Assembly: GCF_003999975.1 (NCBI RefSeq)
Contig: NZ_RJAC01000012.1
Location: 124,001 to 188,000 of the forward strand
Source of the DNA: Actinoplanes solisilvae
GTDB taxonomy: Bacteria > Actinomycetota > Actinomycetes > Mycobacteriales > Micromonosporaceae
Length of the DNA: 64,000 nucleotides
Reading direction: 5' to 3'
A program made the translations under genes and the position numbers. The notes under the pieces are model-generated. The model searched no databases, had not been told where the DNA came from, and saw nothing but the letters and a program-made list of their open reading frames with translations. Shown here piece after piece: positions 18,260 to 25,907 of the stretch (the first letter of the stretch is position 1; each line of letters starts with the position of its first letter).

Positions 18260-18517
18260 GCCGTCCGGGGTCAGAACCAGATCTGGTTCGGCCGGAGCTG
18301 GCCCGTCCGTATTGCCACGTTGAGGGTTGCCCACCCAGTACGGGCCGGACCTGTACTGGTTCGGATACTGGTTCGGACAGTTGGGGTTGCCCGGATCCGG
18401 AGGCGCCGGCGCCACCAACCCCGAAGCCGCTCCCGCCCGGCCCTGTGCCGGCGCGACGGTCGCGCGCGGCGGGGGACCGCTACGGGTTGACGTTGTCCAA
18501 GGCCCAGCCGCGGCCGG
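18260..18517. other. Non-coding gap with a 16-bp palindrome and CTGGTTCGG repeats
   Basis: Between the terminator and the GntR stop codon there is no ORF I trust. A perfect 16-bp palindrome, GAACCAGATCTGGTTC, lies at 18274-18289. TACTGGTTCGGA occurs twice in tandem near 18354-18378 and shares CTGGTTCGG with the palindrome. The rest is GC-rich without evident structure. Confidence 0.5.
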
Positions 18518-19309
18518 TCAGGCGAGGGCCAGACCCGGATCGGGGTCTGGTTCCGGCGTCGGAGCCGGGATCTTGTATTCCTCGGTGAGGGTCGTCATCG
18601 GACCCGGCCACGTCGCCTGGGCCACCTCGATCGGCTTGCGGGACTCGTCGAAGGCCACGTGCAGCAGGTGCAGCACCGGCGTGTCGGGGCGGATCTGCAG
18701 GATCTCGGCCTCGTCACGGCTCGGCTGGCGGGCGCTGATCGTGTCTGTCGCCGACGCGTAGCGTTTGCCGAGCACCTCTTCGGCCTCCTGGTAGAGCGGC
18801 CGTCCGAACGCCTCGGCCCGCTCCAACGAGGTGCCGTTCGTGTCGGTGACCCGGAACCAGGACGCGCCCACCTCTACGGCCACGTCGTCGGTGCGCACGA
18901 TGTGACGTCGTACGAGCATCTCGGTGCCGTCGCGCACGCCGAACGCGTCCGCGACCTCGGGCGGGGCGGGCTCACGGCGTACGGAAACAAGCTGTTGGCG
19001 ATAGCGGGCGGCGAGATCGGCGTGGTAACCCCGGTGCGCGCCGTAGCGGCCGCGGGAGAGCCGGTTGAGCCGTCGGCGGGTGCCGCGGACGTAGGTGCCC
19101 GAGCCCGGCTTGGTGATCAGGATGCCTTCGACGCGGAGCTGGTCGACGGTGCGCTGGACGGTCTGCTTGGCGACGCCGAACATCTCGGCCATCGCGGGGA
19201 TCGACGGCAGGCGTTCGCCCGGCTGCCAGTCGCCGCGGCGGATGCGTTCCTTGAGCTGGGCGGCGATCTGCCGATGCGGAAACTCCGCCGCCCCCGGGTT
19301 GATCGTCAT
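18518..19309 (-). CDS. GntR/HutC-family regulator with UTRA domain
   Basis: A 263-residue regulator. The N-terminal winged helix (QIAAQLKERIRRGDWQPGER, LPSIPAMAEMFGVAKQTVQR, KPGSGTYVRG) is GntR, and the rest is a UTRA ligand-binding domain (MLVRRHIVRTDDVAVEVGAS to VLHLLHVAFDESRKPIEVAQ). The ATG at 19309 has a full AAGGAGG six bases away. Two CCTAGG palindromes lie just upstream and probably form its own operator. The tail is a Pro/Glu/Asp-rich extension (PAPTPEPDPDPG). Many actinomycetes carry several such GntR proteins; the effector is unknown. Confidence 0.92.
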   Translation of the reverse strand: MTINPGAAEFPHRQIAAQLKERIRRGDWQPGERLPSIPAMAEMFGVAKQTVQRTVDQLRVEGILITKPGSGTYVRGTRRRLNRLSRGRYGAHRGYHADLAARYRQQLVSVRREPAPPEVADAFGVRDGTEMLVRRHIVRTDDVAVEVGASWFRVTDTNGTSLERAEAFGRPLYQEAEEVLGKRYASATDTISARQPSRDEAEILQIRPDTPVLHLLHVAFDESRKPIEVAQATWPGPMTTLTEEYKIPAPTPEPDPDPGLALA

Positions 19310-19324
19310 GACGACCTCCTTGAC

Positions 19325-19338
19325 CCTAGGTTCCTAGG
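19325..19338. promoter_or_regulatory. Likely GntR autoregulatory operator
   Basis: Two copies of the palindrome CCTAGG separated by TT lie immediately upstream of the GntR ribosome binding site. Palindromic sites in this position are typical of GntR autoregulation; binding itself is inferred. Confidence 0.5.
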
Positions 19339-19370
19339 ATGCCTCAAGCGATGTGTCGCAGGTCGCAGCG

Positions 19371-19404
19371 ACACGCCCGGGTCACGGCATGAGCCCGGGC
19401 GTGT
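19371..19404 (-). terminator. Terminator after the PAC2 gene
   Basis: ACACGCCCGGG and CCCGGGCGTGT form a perfect 11-bp stem with a 12-base loop, 7 bases past the PAC2 stop codon on the minus strand. Confidence 0.8.
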
Positions 19405-19410
19405 CAGGGG

Positions 19411-20280
19411 TTACCAGGAGCCGGCGGTGGGGCCGGCCGAGCCACCACGGCGGCGCAGGTACTTCTCGAACTCGCTGGCGATCTCGTCGCCGGTGAGCGG
19501 CTGGATGCCCTCGTCACCGACGCGCTCCTCCAGCTCGCGAACGTATTCGCCCAGCTCGGCGTCCTGCTCGGCGGCGGCGCGGACGCGCTTCTCCCACTCG
19601 TCGGCCTCCTCGGCGAGGTCGCCGACCGGCACGGGGAGATCGAGCACGTCCTCGAGGCGGCTCAGCAGCGCGAGGGTGGCTTTGGGGCACGGCGGGTTGT
19701 TCGCGTAGTGCGGCACGTGCACCCAGAACGACAACGCCTCAAGGTCGGCGCGCCCGGCCGCCTCGTGCAGCACGCCGACGATGCCGGTCGGGCCGTCGTA
19801 GCGGGTCGGGACGACGTTGAACTTCTCGGCCGCGTCACGGTCGGTGGCCGAGCCGCTGATCGGCAGCGGGCGGGTGTAGGGCACGTCGGCGAGCAGCGCG
19901 CCGAGCAGCACGATCCGGGTGACCTCGAGGCTGTGGCAGAGCTCCAGCACCTGTTCGCAGAAGGTGCGCCAGCGCATGCTCGGTTCGATGCCGCGGATCA
20001 GCACGACGTCGCGGTCGGAGCCGGGCGGGCTGGCCACCGTGAACCGCGTCGTGGGCCATTCGATCTTGCGGGTCTCGCCCTCGGCCATCGTGATCGTCGG
20101 CCGGCTGACCTGGAAGTCGTAGAAGTCCTCCGGGTCGATGGTGGAGATCTCGCGTGCCTGCCACACCTGTTCGAGGTGTTCCACGGCCGCGGTCGATGCG
20201 TCCGCTGCGTCGTTCCAGCCCTCGAAGGCGGCGATGGCCACGGGGGATCGGAGCAGCGGGAGGCCGTCGAACTCAGTCAT
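19411..20280 (-). CDS. PAC2 family protein
   Basis: A 289-residue protein of the PAC2 family (named after a eukaryotic proteasome assembly chaperone). The family pattern is seen in AIAAFEGWNDAADASTAAVE, FYDFQVSRPTI, RDVVLIRGIEPSMRWRTFCE, VLLGALLADVPYTRP and SFWVHVPHYANNPPCPKA, with a helical acidic tail. TAGGCT on the minus strand (20288-20293) lies 7 bases before the ATG, which suggests leaderless translation. Actinobacterial PAC2 proteins form their own structural group and a role in proteasome assembly is unproven, although the proteasome genes lie 18 kb away. Confidence 0.9.
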   Translation of the reverse strand: MTEFDGLPLLRSPVAIAAFEGWNDAADASTAAVEHLEQVWQAREISTIDPEDFYDFQVSRPTITMAEGETRKIEWPTTRFTVASPPGSDRDVVLIRGIEPSMRWRTFCEQVLELCHSLEVTRIVLLGALLADVPYTRPLPISGSATDRDAAEKFNVVPTRYDGPTGIVGVLHEAAGRADLEALSFWVHVPHYANNPPCPKATLALLSRLEDVLDLPVPVGDLAEEADEWEKRVRAAAEQDAELGEYVRELEERVGDEGIQPLTGDEIASEFEKYLRRRGGSAGPTAGSW

Positions 20281-20490
20281 GGGTGACAGCCTACGTGCGC
20301 CCGCGCGAGGTCACCCGGCGGCCGCGCCGCACCCGGACGAGTAGCCGCGGCCCTCAATTCCGGCATTTGCTCCAAAGACAAAGATCAAATTCCCCGCCGG
20401 TACGACCCCGCGCCCCGGGCTGCCGTTCCAGGCGAAGGCCGTCCCGGTGCCGGGGGTGCGTCGTCGGAGCTTCAGGACGTGTCCGGAGCC

Positions 20491-21045
20491 TCAGGACGTG
20501 TACCGCGCCTTCGAGAGCAGGGCCGCGCTGCGCAGGTTCCGGTAGAGGCCGTTGTGGTCCATCCCGTAGCCGACGATCAGTCCCTCGCCGACCTCGAAGC
20601 CGACGTAGGTCGGGGTGTCGGCGAAGCGGGCGGTCTCGGGTTTGCGGAGCAGGGCGCAGACGGCGACCGAGGCGGGGGAGCGCTGGGCCAGGTTGGCGAT
20701 GAGCCAGCTCATGGTCAGGCCGGTGTCGATGACGCTGTCTACGATGACGATGTCGCGGCCGGTGATGTCGAGGTCCAAGTCTTTGAGGAGGCGTACGGAG
20801 CCGGAGGCGCGGTTGTGGGTGCTGTAGGACTTGACGGCCATCCAGCCGATCTCGAGCTGGGCGGGGTAGGCGCGGGCCAGGTCGACGGTGAAGGTCGCGG
20901 CGCCGCCGAGCACGCCGACCAGGATCGGGGTTCGGGGTCCGTAGAGTTCGTGCAGTTCCCGGGCGAGGGTGCCGACGCGGGTGAGGATCTGGTCCTCGGT
21001 CAGGAGTACGGCTTCCAGATCGTTCGCGACGTCAGTGGCGTCCAC
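20491..21045 (-). CDS. Divergent hypoxanthine phosphoribosyltransferase-like protein
   Basis: A 184-residue type I phosphoribosyltransferase that resembles Hpt over its length. I chose GTG 21045 because GGAGGG lies 11 bases upstream; GTG 21093 would add 16 residues. Several signature positions differ from active Hpt: the PRPP loop reads IVDSVIDTGLT instead of VED(V/I)(V/I)D(S/T)GLT, the cis-peptide lysine of the LKGA loop is Gly (VLGGAATF), and the SSYGS-type loop is KSYSTHN. The Asp of DTG is kept. It may be a paralogue with a different base or a regulatory role. A duplication of the last codons (CAGGACGTGT) follows the stop. Confidence 0.75.
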   Translation of the reverse strand: MDATDVANDLEAVLLTEDQILTRVGTLARELHELYGPRTPILVGVLGGAATFTVDLARAYPAQLEIGWMAVKSYSTHNRASGSVRLLKDLDLDITGRDIVIVDSVIDTGLTMSWLIANLAQRSPASVAVCALLRKPETARFADTPTYVGFEVGEGLIVGYGMDHNGLYRNLRSAALLSKARYTS

Positions 21046-21194
21046 GGATGTCGATTCCCTCCGGTTAGTACCGATTTGTTCACGGATTGTCACTTTTGGT
21101 CGACACGCCCTGGGTCGCCTGTCGAACCTGTTCTTCTTCTAGTAAGGTCCGCGCGGCAAATAGTTCATGTTCTGGTTCATTCAGGAGTGGCGGA

Positions 21195-22025
21195 ATGGCG
21201 CAGCGGTATCCCCTTGAAGTGATCCGCGATCGCACGTACAAGCAGCGGGACGCGTGGTGGACCGTCGGTCTCGTCGACCCGCTCGCCTCCCGCCTGGTGT
21301 GGCTGGTGCAACCGTGGCGCTCGATCACGCCGAACGTGCTGACCTCGCTGGCGTTCGTGGTCGGCCTGGCCAGCGCCTACTCGTTCTGGCGGGCCGACTA
21401 CGTCTGGGTTCTGGTGGGCGCTCTGCTGTTCCACCTCAGCTTCGTCCTGGACTGCATGGACGGCAAGATCGCCCGGTTGAACGGCACGGGTTCGGCGTTC
21501 GGATCGTGGCTCGACTACGTGTTCGACCGGCTGCGGGTGGCGATCTGTGCCGTCGGCCTGTTCGGCGGTCAGTATGCGGCCACGAACAACATGACGTACC
21601 TGTGGGTCGGCGCGGTCGTCGTGTTCCTCGACATGTTCCGCTATCTGAACGCCCTGCAGATGGGCAAGGTCCGCGCCGGTCTGAACCAGGAGCGCGTGAT
21701 CGTGGACGACGAGGAGTCGGAGTCCGGCCCGGTCGTCGCGCCCGAGCCCACCGGCAACGAGTCGGCGGTGTGGCGTCTGCGCAACTTCCTCGTACGTCAC
21801 CGCGTGCGCCCGCACCTGTTCAGCGGTATCGAGTTCATGATGTTCGTGTTCATCGTCGGCCCGGTCCTGAAGCTCACGATCCCGGTCGCGATCCTGTCGT
21901 CGGCGCTGATGATCGCGTTCGAGCTGCTGCTGATCTTCCGTCTCTACAAGTACGCGACGCGCAAGGAGCGGCAGAACAAGGCCGAGGCCGCCGCTCTCGC
22001 CGCCCGCGAGTCGGTCGCTGTCTAG
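21195..22025 (+). CDS. CDP-alcohol phosphatidyltransferase family protein
   Basis: A 276-residue integral membrane enzyme. The complete CDP-alcohol phosphotransferase signature D-G-x2-A-R-x8-G-x3-D-x3-D is present at residues 89-111, preceded by D86. About six hydrophobic segments are visible (for example VLTSLAFVVGLASAYSF and YLWVGAVVVFLDMF). ATG 21195 follows a GGAG by 8 bases. The enzyme transfers a phospho-alcohol from or to a CDP-linked donor in phospholipid or related polar-lipid synthesis; the acceptor cannot be told. A charged loop (about 165-185, DDEESESG) lies between helices. Confidence 0.9.
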   Translation: MAQRYPLEVIRDRTYKQRDAWWTVGLVDPLASRLVWLVQPWRSITPNVLTSLAFVVGLASAYSFWRADYVWVLVGALLFHLSFVLDCMDGKIARLNGTGSAFGSWLDYVFDRLRVAICAVGLFGGQYAATNNMTYLWVGAVVVFLDMFRYLNALQMGKVRAGLNQERVIVDDEESESGPVVAPEPTGNESAVWRLRNFLVRHRVRPHLFSGIEFMMFVFIVGPVLKLTIPVAILSSALMIAFELLLIFRLYKYATRKERQNKAEAAALAARESVAV

Positions 22026-22033
22026 AACAAGGT

Positions 22034-22474
22034 TTAGAGCACGTTGTCCATCAGGGTGACCTCGGCGAGCGGTTCGAACCCGATCCGCCCGTAGAGTTCG
22101 ATGGCCTGTACGTTGGCCGACTCGGTCTGCAGCGAGAGCCGGTGGGCCCCGCTGGCCAGGGCCTCCTCGGCGACCGCGGCGAGCAGCGCCCGGGCCACCC
22201 CGCGACGCCGGGCTTCCGGCCGCACGTAGAGATCGCGCACGAGCCAGACGGTGCGCAGGGTCAGTGCGGCCGGAACGACGGCCACCGTGCAGATTCCCTC
22301 GGCGGGACCGGCCAGGTAGACGCGGGTGCGGGCGGCCTCGACCTGTTCGCGCAGCCAGGCGGTGACGGCCTCGGGCGCCGGGTTGGCCCCGTAGTGCTGG
22401 CGGTACTCGTCGAGAAGCTGGGCGGCGCTCGTCCAGGACGCCGTTCCGTCCTCCCTCAACCGCGTCACGGTCAT
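22034..22474 (-). CDS. GNAT-family N-acetyltransferase
   Basis: A 146-residue GNAT acetyltransferase. The acetyl-CoA motif is VRDLYVRPEARRRGVARALL and the C-terminal motif B is LQTESANVQAIELYGRIGFE. I start at ATG 22474 (MTVTRLREDGT); an upstream in-frame ATG would overlap the divergent membrane-protein gene and adds a low-quality leader. It converges on the CDP-alcohol transferase 8 bases away. The substrate is unknown. Confidence 0.85.
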   Translation of the reverse strand: MTVTRLREDGTASWTSAAQLLDEYRQHYGANPAPEAVTAWLREQVEAARTRVYLAGPAEGICTVAVVPAALTLRTVWLVRDLYVRPEARRRGVARALLAAVAEEALASGAHRLSLQTESANVQAIELYGRIGFEPLAEVTLMDNVL

Positions 22475-22523
22475 CCACCCATAATCACCTCTATCTCGCG
22501 ATAAAGCGGGCATAATTTTCAAC

Positions 22524-23063
22524 GTGGCGCACATCGACGAGGTGCTCGGACCCGACGACGACACGGTGACGTTCTTCCAGCCCCGGGCGATGGTCTACGT
22601 GACGATGCTCTGGGTGATCGCCGCGGTCTGGGTCACGACGCTGGGCCTTTTCGCGCTGCTGCGGGTGGCGATCGGTGACCCGCCGACGGCCGGTGACCTG
22701 ATCGTCGGCCTGGAGCTGGCCCTGATCGTCCCGGTGGTGCTCTCCGCCCTGATCATCGTGGTCGTCGGCAACCGCCTGGGCTGGCTGCACAGCTCGATGC
22801 GCGGGCTCGACTTCGCCGCCACCGGCCGCCGGCCCGTGCACATCCCGTGGGCCGGCATCGCCGAGGTGGCCCTGCGCTATCGCGGCCCGTTCACCGAGCT
22901 CGTCATCACCCCGGCCGACGCCGATTTCGCCGAGCCCGGCGACGGCCCCGGCCGAGCGCCGCGCCGGCGCGGCGACACGTACCTCGTGGATGTGGGCCTG
23001 ATGTCCCCGGCGCCCGAGGTGCTGCTGGCGGAGCTTCACCGCCGCCTGCCGACCAAGGTCTAG
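22524..23063 (+). CDS. Membrane protein with PH-like domain
   Basis: A 179-residue protein with two transmembrane helices near the N-terminus (MVYVTMLWVIAAVWVTTLGL and LIVGLELALIVPVVLSALI) and a soluble C-terminal domain whose RRPVHIPWAGIAEVALRYRG and YLVDVGLMSPAPEVLLAEL segments recall bacterial PH domains. CATAAT at 22511-22516 lies 7 bases before the GTG start and there is no Shine-Dalgarno sequence, so the mRNA should be leaderless. It begins a run with the SRPBCC and GNAT-like genes. Function unknown. Confidence 0.7.
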   Translation: MAHIDEVLGPDDDTVTFFQPRAMVYVTMLWVIAAVWVTTLGLFALLRVAIGDPPTAGDLIVGLELALIVPVVLSALIIVVVGNRLGWLHSSMRGLDFAATGRRPVHIPWAGIAEVALRYRGPFTELVITPADADFAEPGDGPGRAPRRRGDTYLVDVGLMSPAPEVLLAELHRRLPTKV

Positions 23064-23074
23064 ATTATGCGGTC

Positions 23075-23503
23075 ATGACCGAGCTCAGAATCACGCGAGT
23101 CTTCGATGCCCCGCGCGCGCTGGTGTACCGCGCCTTCACCGATCCCGACCAGTTGGCCGCGTGGTTCGGGCCGGTGGGGTGGTCGGTGCCGCGGGAGACG
23201 GTCGAGATCGACGCGCGGCCGGGTGGGGTCGAGCGGTTCACGATGGTCAACGACGACGACCCGTCGCTGACGTCTCCGACGAACGCGGTCTTCGTCGAGG
23301 TGATCGAGAACGAGCTGCTCGTCGGCGAGGAGGAGTTCGCCGGGGTCGTGCTGCGGGTGCGGCTCGAGTTCCACGACGAGCCCGACGGCCGTACGCGTCT
23401 CGAGCTGGTCCAGGGTCCGATCCCGGCGGAGATCGAGGGCAACGCGCGCGAGGGCTGGGCAAGCAGCTTCACGAAGCTGGACGCGCTGCTCGCCGGGGCC
23501 TGA
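23075..23503 (+). CDS. SRPBCC (AHSA1-like) domain protein
   Basis: A 142-residue START/Bet v1-like protein of the activator-of-Hsp90-ATPase-homologue type. The family markers are ITRVFDAPRALVYRAFTDPD at the start, LAAWFGPVGWSVP after it and the C-terminal helix EGWASSFTKLDALLA. Such proteins bind small hydrophobic ligands in a helix-grip pocket. The gene begins 11 bases after the membrane-protein stop; TAGATT at 23061-23066 could act as a -10 element. The downstream gene starts 1 base after its stop. Confidence 0.88.
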   Translation: MTELRITRVFDAPRALVYRAFTDPDQLAAWFGPVGWSVPRETVEIDARPGGVERFTMVNDDDPSLTSPTNAVFVEVIENELLVGEEEFAGVVLRVRLEFHDEPDGRTRLELVQGPIPAEIEGNAREGWASSFTKLDALLAGA

Positions 23504-23504
23504 C

Positions 23505-24425
23505 GTGCGCATCGTTGCGCGGGCGGAGGGACCCGACCCGAGCGCGGCGTTCAAGGAACGCTGGCCCGAGTTCATCTTTCACGACGACGTGTCCAAGCGG
23601 CACATCGAGCGGGTCGGGCACTACTTCGGCCGGTTCGACATTCTCGTGCTCGACGACGACGGCGCGGTCATGGCCGGCGGGTGGGGCGTGCCGATGGCCT
23701 GGGACGGGACGGTCGAGGACCTGCCGACCGGCTACGACGGCGCGCTCGTGCGGGCGGTCGAGGGGCACGAGGCCGGGGTGCGGGCCTACGCCGAGGGGCT
23801 GTCGCACGTCGTGGCTCCGCTGCGGCCGACGTGGAAGCACCGCTACCCGACGGTGCCGATGGCCGAGTACGCGACGTGGCAGCGCGCCGACGGGCTTTCG
23901 ATCGCCCCGTGGATCCGCACCCACCAGCGGATGGGCGCTCGGATCCTCGGCCCGGCGCCCGCGTCGATGGTGATCGAGGGCACCGTGGCCGAGTGGCAGG
24001 AGTGGACGGGGATGGTTTTCCCGGTGAGCCGGGACTATGTGGTGCCGGAGGCGCTCAACCTGGTGCGCGTCGACGTGGAACGCGACCGTGGCGTCTACGT
24101 CGAGGAGAACCTGTGGGTCGAGCACCCCCGCCGGTGGCTAGATGATGGCGCGGATCACCACGATGCCGAAGAAGACGATGAGGAACGCCAGGTCGATCGA
24201 GACGCCGCCCAGGCGCAGCGGGGGAACGACACGGCGCACGGGCGCGAGGATCGGCTCGGTGACGCGGTAGACGCCCGACATGAGGCGGGCGCGGAAACCG
24301 CCCGCCGTGGCGGGGCCGGCGAGAACCGTGCTCCAGTCGAGCACGGCGCGGGCCACGAGCAGGATCTGCAGCAGCAGGAGAACCAGGCTCACGAGGGCCA
24401 GGATCAACGCGGGTACCTCCAGTAA
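23505..24425 (+). CDS. GNAT-like acetyltransferase with antisense read-through tail
   Basis: The first 211 residues fit an actinobacterial GNAT-like acyltransferase family (PEFIFHDDVSKRHIERV, ILVLDDDGAVMAGGWGVPMA, SHVVAPLRPTWKHRYPTVP, MVIEGTVAEWQEWTGM). Homologues should end just after YVEENLWVEHP. Here the frame misses an out-of-frame TAG at 24139 by one base and continues another 95 codons entirely antisense to yggT, giving a Gln/Glu/Arg-rich tail. Either a frameshift near 24135 removed the native stop or the sequence has an indel. The GTG start lies one base after the SRPBCC stop. Confidence 0.7.
   Translation: MRIVARAEGPDPSAAFKERWPEFIFHDDVSKRHIERVGHYFGRFDILVLDDDGAVMAGGWGVPMAWDGTVEDLPTGYDGALVRAVEGHEAGVRAYAEGLSHVVAPLRPTWKHRYPTVPMAEYATWQRADGLSIAPWIRTHQRMGARILGPAPASMVIEGTVAEWQEWTGMVFPVSRDYVVPEALNLVRVDVERDRGVYVEENLWVEHPRRWLDDGADHHDAEEDDEERQVDRDAAQAQRGNDTAHGREDRLGDAVDARHEAGAETARRGGAGENRAPVEHGAGHEQDLQQQENQAHEGQDQRGYLQ
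24138..24407 (-). CDS. YggT family membrane protein
   Basis: An 89-residue two-helix membrane protein: an N-terminal helix ILALVSLVLLLLQILLVARA, the conserved GVYRVTEPILAPVRRVVPP loop with its prolines, and a C-terminal helix DLAFLIVFFGIVVIRAII. This is the YggT (YlmG-like) family. The start is TTG 24407, supported by GGAGG eight bases upstream. YggT is often linked to cell division genes, but here it stands apart from that cluster and lies fully antisense to the tail of the preceding plus-strand frame. Confidence 0.88.
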   Translation of the reverse strand: MILALVSLVLLLLQILLVARAVLDWSTVLAGPATAGGFRARLMSGVYRVTEPILAPVRRVVPPLRLGGVSIDLAFLIVFFGIVVIRAII

Positions 24426-24594
24426 CCGGAAGGAGTGACCCCTCTACTGTGCGTCGCTCACCTGTGGGAACGCTGAAGGCGGGCAGTGAGAATGCCGGGC
24501 CGGGTTGCGGACAGTAGTCGCAGCTTCGACGTATGGCAATCTTCGCGGACGCGCACGATGATGACGGCAAGCGCGTTTGTGTCGAGGAGGCACC

Positions 24595-25077
24595 ATGCCG
24601 GACGTGGTGGTCATCTCCGGGCATCCACGTCCCGGGTCCAGGACGCTGTCGCTGGCCCGGGCGCTGGGGGAGCGGATCGCGCTCAGCCGCGGGCAGGCGG
24701 GGTTCGTGACCGTCGACGTGGCCGAGCTGGGGCCGCGCCTGCTGGTGCCGGCCGACGCGGCCACCGGCGAGGCGCTGCTCGACGTGCAGGACGCCGCACT
24801 GCTGATCGTGGCGACGCCCACCTACCGCGGCACGTTCTCGGGGGCGCTCAAGGTGCTGCTCGACCAGTTGCCGGCCAACGCGCTGGCCGGGGTGCTGGCC
24901 GTCCCGGTCGTCACGGGCGAGACGCAGCCGCAGGCCGACACGGCCGAGGCGTTCCTGGCCCGGCTGCTGCGCGAGCTCGGCGCCGACGTCGTCGACTTCG
25001 GGCTGACCGCGATCGGCGACGAGCTGGCCGACCCGGGGGCCGTGGCCGAGCAGTACACCGAAGCGCTCATCGCGTGA
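24595..25077 (+). CDS. NADPH-dependent FMN reductase family protein
   Basis: A 160-residue flavodoxin-fold protein. The phosphate-binding loop is SGHPRPGSRTLSLA and the flavin-contact motif is ATPTYRGTFSGALKVLLDQL, as in NAD(P)H:FMN reductases such as SsuE-like and azoreductase-like enzymes. ATG 24595 has GAGGAGG 5-6 bases upstream. It probably supplies reduced FMN to a partner oxygenase, but none is encoded nearby. Confidence 0.88.
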   Translation: MPDVVVISGHPRPGSRTLSLARALGERIALSRGQAGFVTVDVAELGPRLLVPADAATGEALLDVQDAALLIVATPTYRGTFSGALKVLLDQLPANALAGVLAVPVVTGETQPQADTAEAFLARLLRELGADVVDFGLTAIGDELADPGAVAEQYTEALIA

Positions 25078-25170
25078 CCACCGTCCGGCCCGCGGCGTCG
25101 CGACGGCCGTGACCGGCGACGGCGCCGGCCGCAGCGACGTCTCGCGGCGGTCGCGCGGTTGTCGCAGGTG

Positions 25171-25872
25171 TCAGTCTCGTACGTCTGAAGTGGTCTTTCC
25201 GAAGGTGACCGCTACGCCGGGTGAATAGAGGACGCTCACCGGGGGTGTGTTCGGCTGGGACAGGCCGGATGCGGCGATCAGCGTGTCCGACAGGGACAGC
25301 AGCTCGGCGCGGTGCAGGGGCCAGGGCGGATGGTCGTTGGCCAGGTGGCGGGTGCGGCCCCACGTGGTGGTGTGCAGGCCCCAGCGGGCGGTGAGGAAGT
25401 TCTCCAGGGGTGTCGGCTCGGTGACGGGTGCGCCGACGCGGACGGTCATCTCGTTGGTCGCGGCGGGCGTGGTCGGCCAGCGGCGGCGGGAACTGTAGGT
25501 GAGCACGTCGCCGTCGCGGGTCAGGCGCATGCGGGCCCACATGTAGGGCAGGCGCAGCCAGGCGCGGGCGACGAGCACCGGGACGAGCCGTTCGGCTTCC
25601 AGGGAGCGGAAGACGACCGCCCGCCGGCCCTGTTCGTCCACACTGTAGAGGCGGACATTCGTCTCGCAGAAGTCGCCGAGGTAGGGCACGCCGGGGCCGT
25701 TGAGGAAGCCGACGTCCCGCATGCGGAAGCCGATCAGGCCCACGTAGGTGACGCCGTCGAGGGTGTCGGGGACCGTGCCGGCCGGTAGCAGCGGTGCGAC
25801 CAGCGCGGGGTCGGCCGGCCAGTGCAGGAACGCCAGATCGGTCCACCGCTGCACGAGCAGGGGGCGCCGCAC
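25171..25872 (-). CDS. DUF2071 (YqjF-like) family protein
   Basis: A protein of at least 233 residues in the DUF2071 family: VQRWTDLAFLHWPADPALVA, LDGVTYVGLIGFRMRDV, FCETNVRLYSVDEQGRRAVV and ENFLTARWGLHTTTWGR are characteristic. No ATG suits the N-terminus. GTG 25872 gives the coordinates here; a CTG at 25911 that overlaps the aldo/keto reductase stop as CTGA would add 13 residues and would couple the two genes. Function unknown; YqjF-like proteins are sometimes regulators or stress proteins. Confidence 0.82.
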   Translation of the reverse strand: MRRPLLVQRWTDLAFLHWPADPALVAPLLPAGTVPDTLDGVTYVGLIGFRMRDVGFLNGPGVPYLGDFCETNVRLYSVDEQGRRAVVFRSLEAERLVPVLVARAWLRLPYMWARMRLTRDGDVLTYSSRRRWPTTPAATNEMTVRVGAPVTEPTPLENFLTARWGLHTTTWGRTRHLANDHPPWPLHRAELLSLSDTLIAASGLSQPNTPPVSVLYSPGVAVTFGKTTSDVRD

Positions 25873-25907
25873 CGGGCGCGGCGTCGTGACGGTGACGGCC
25901 TCGGCGT

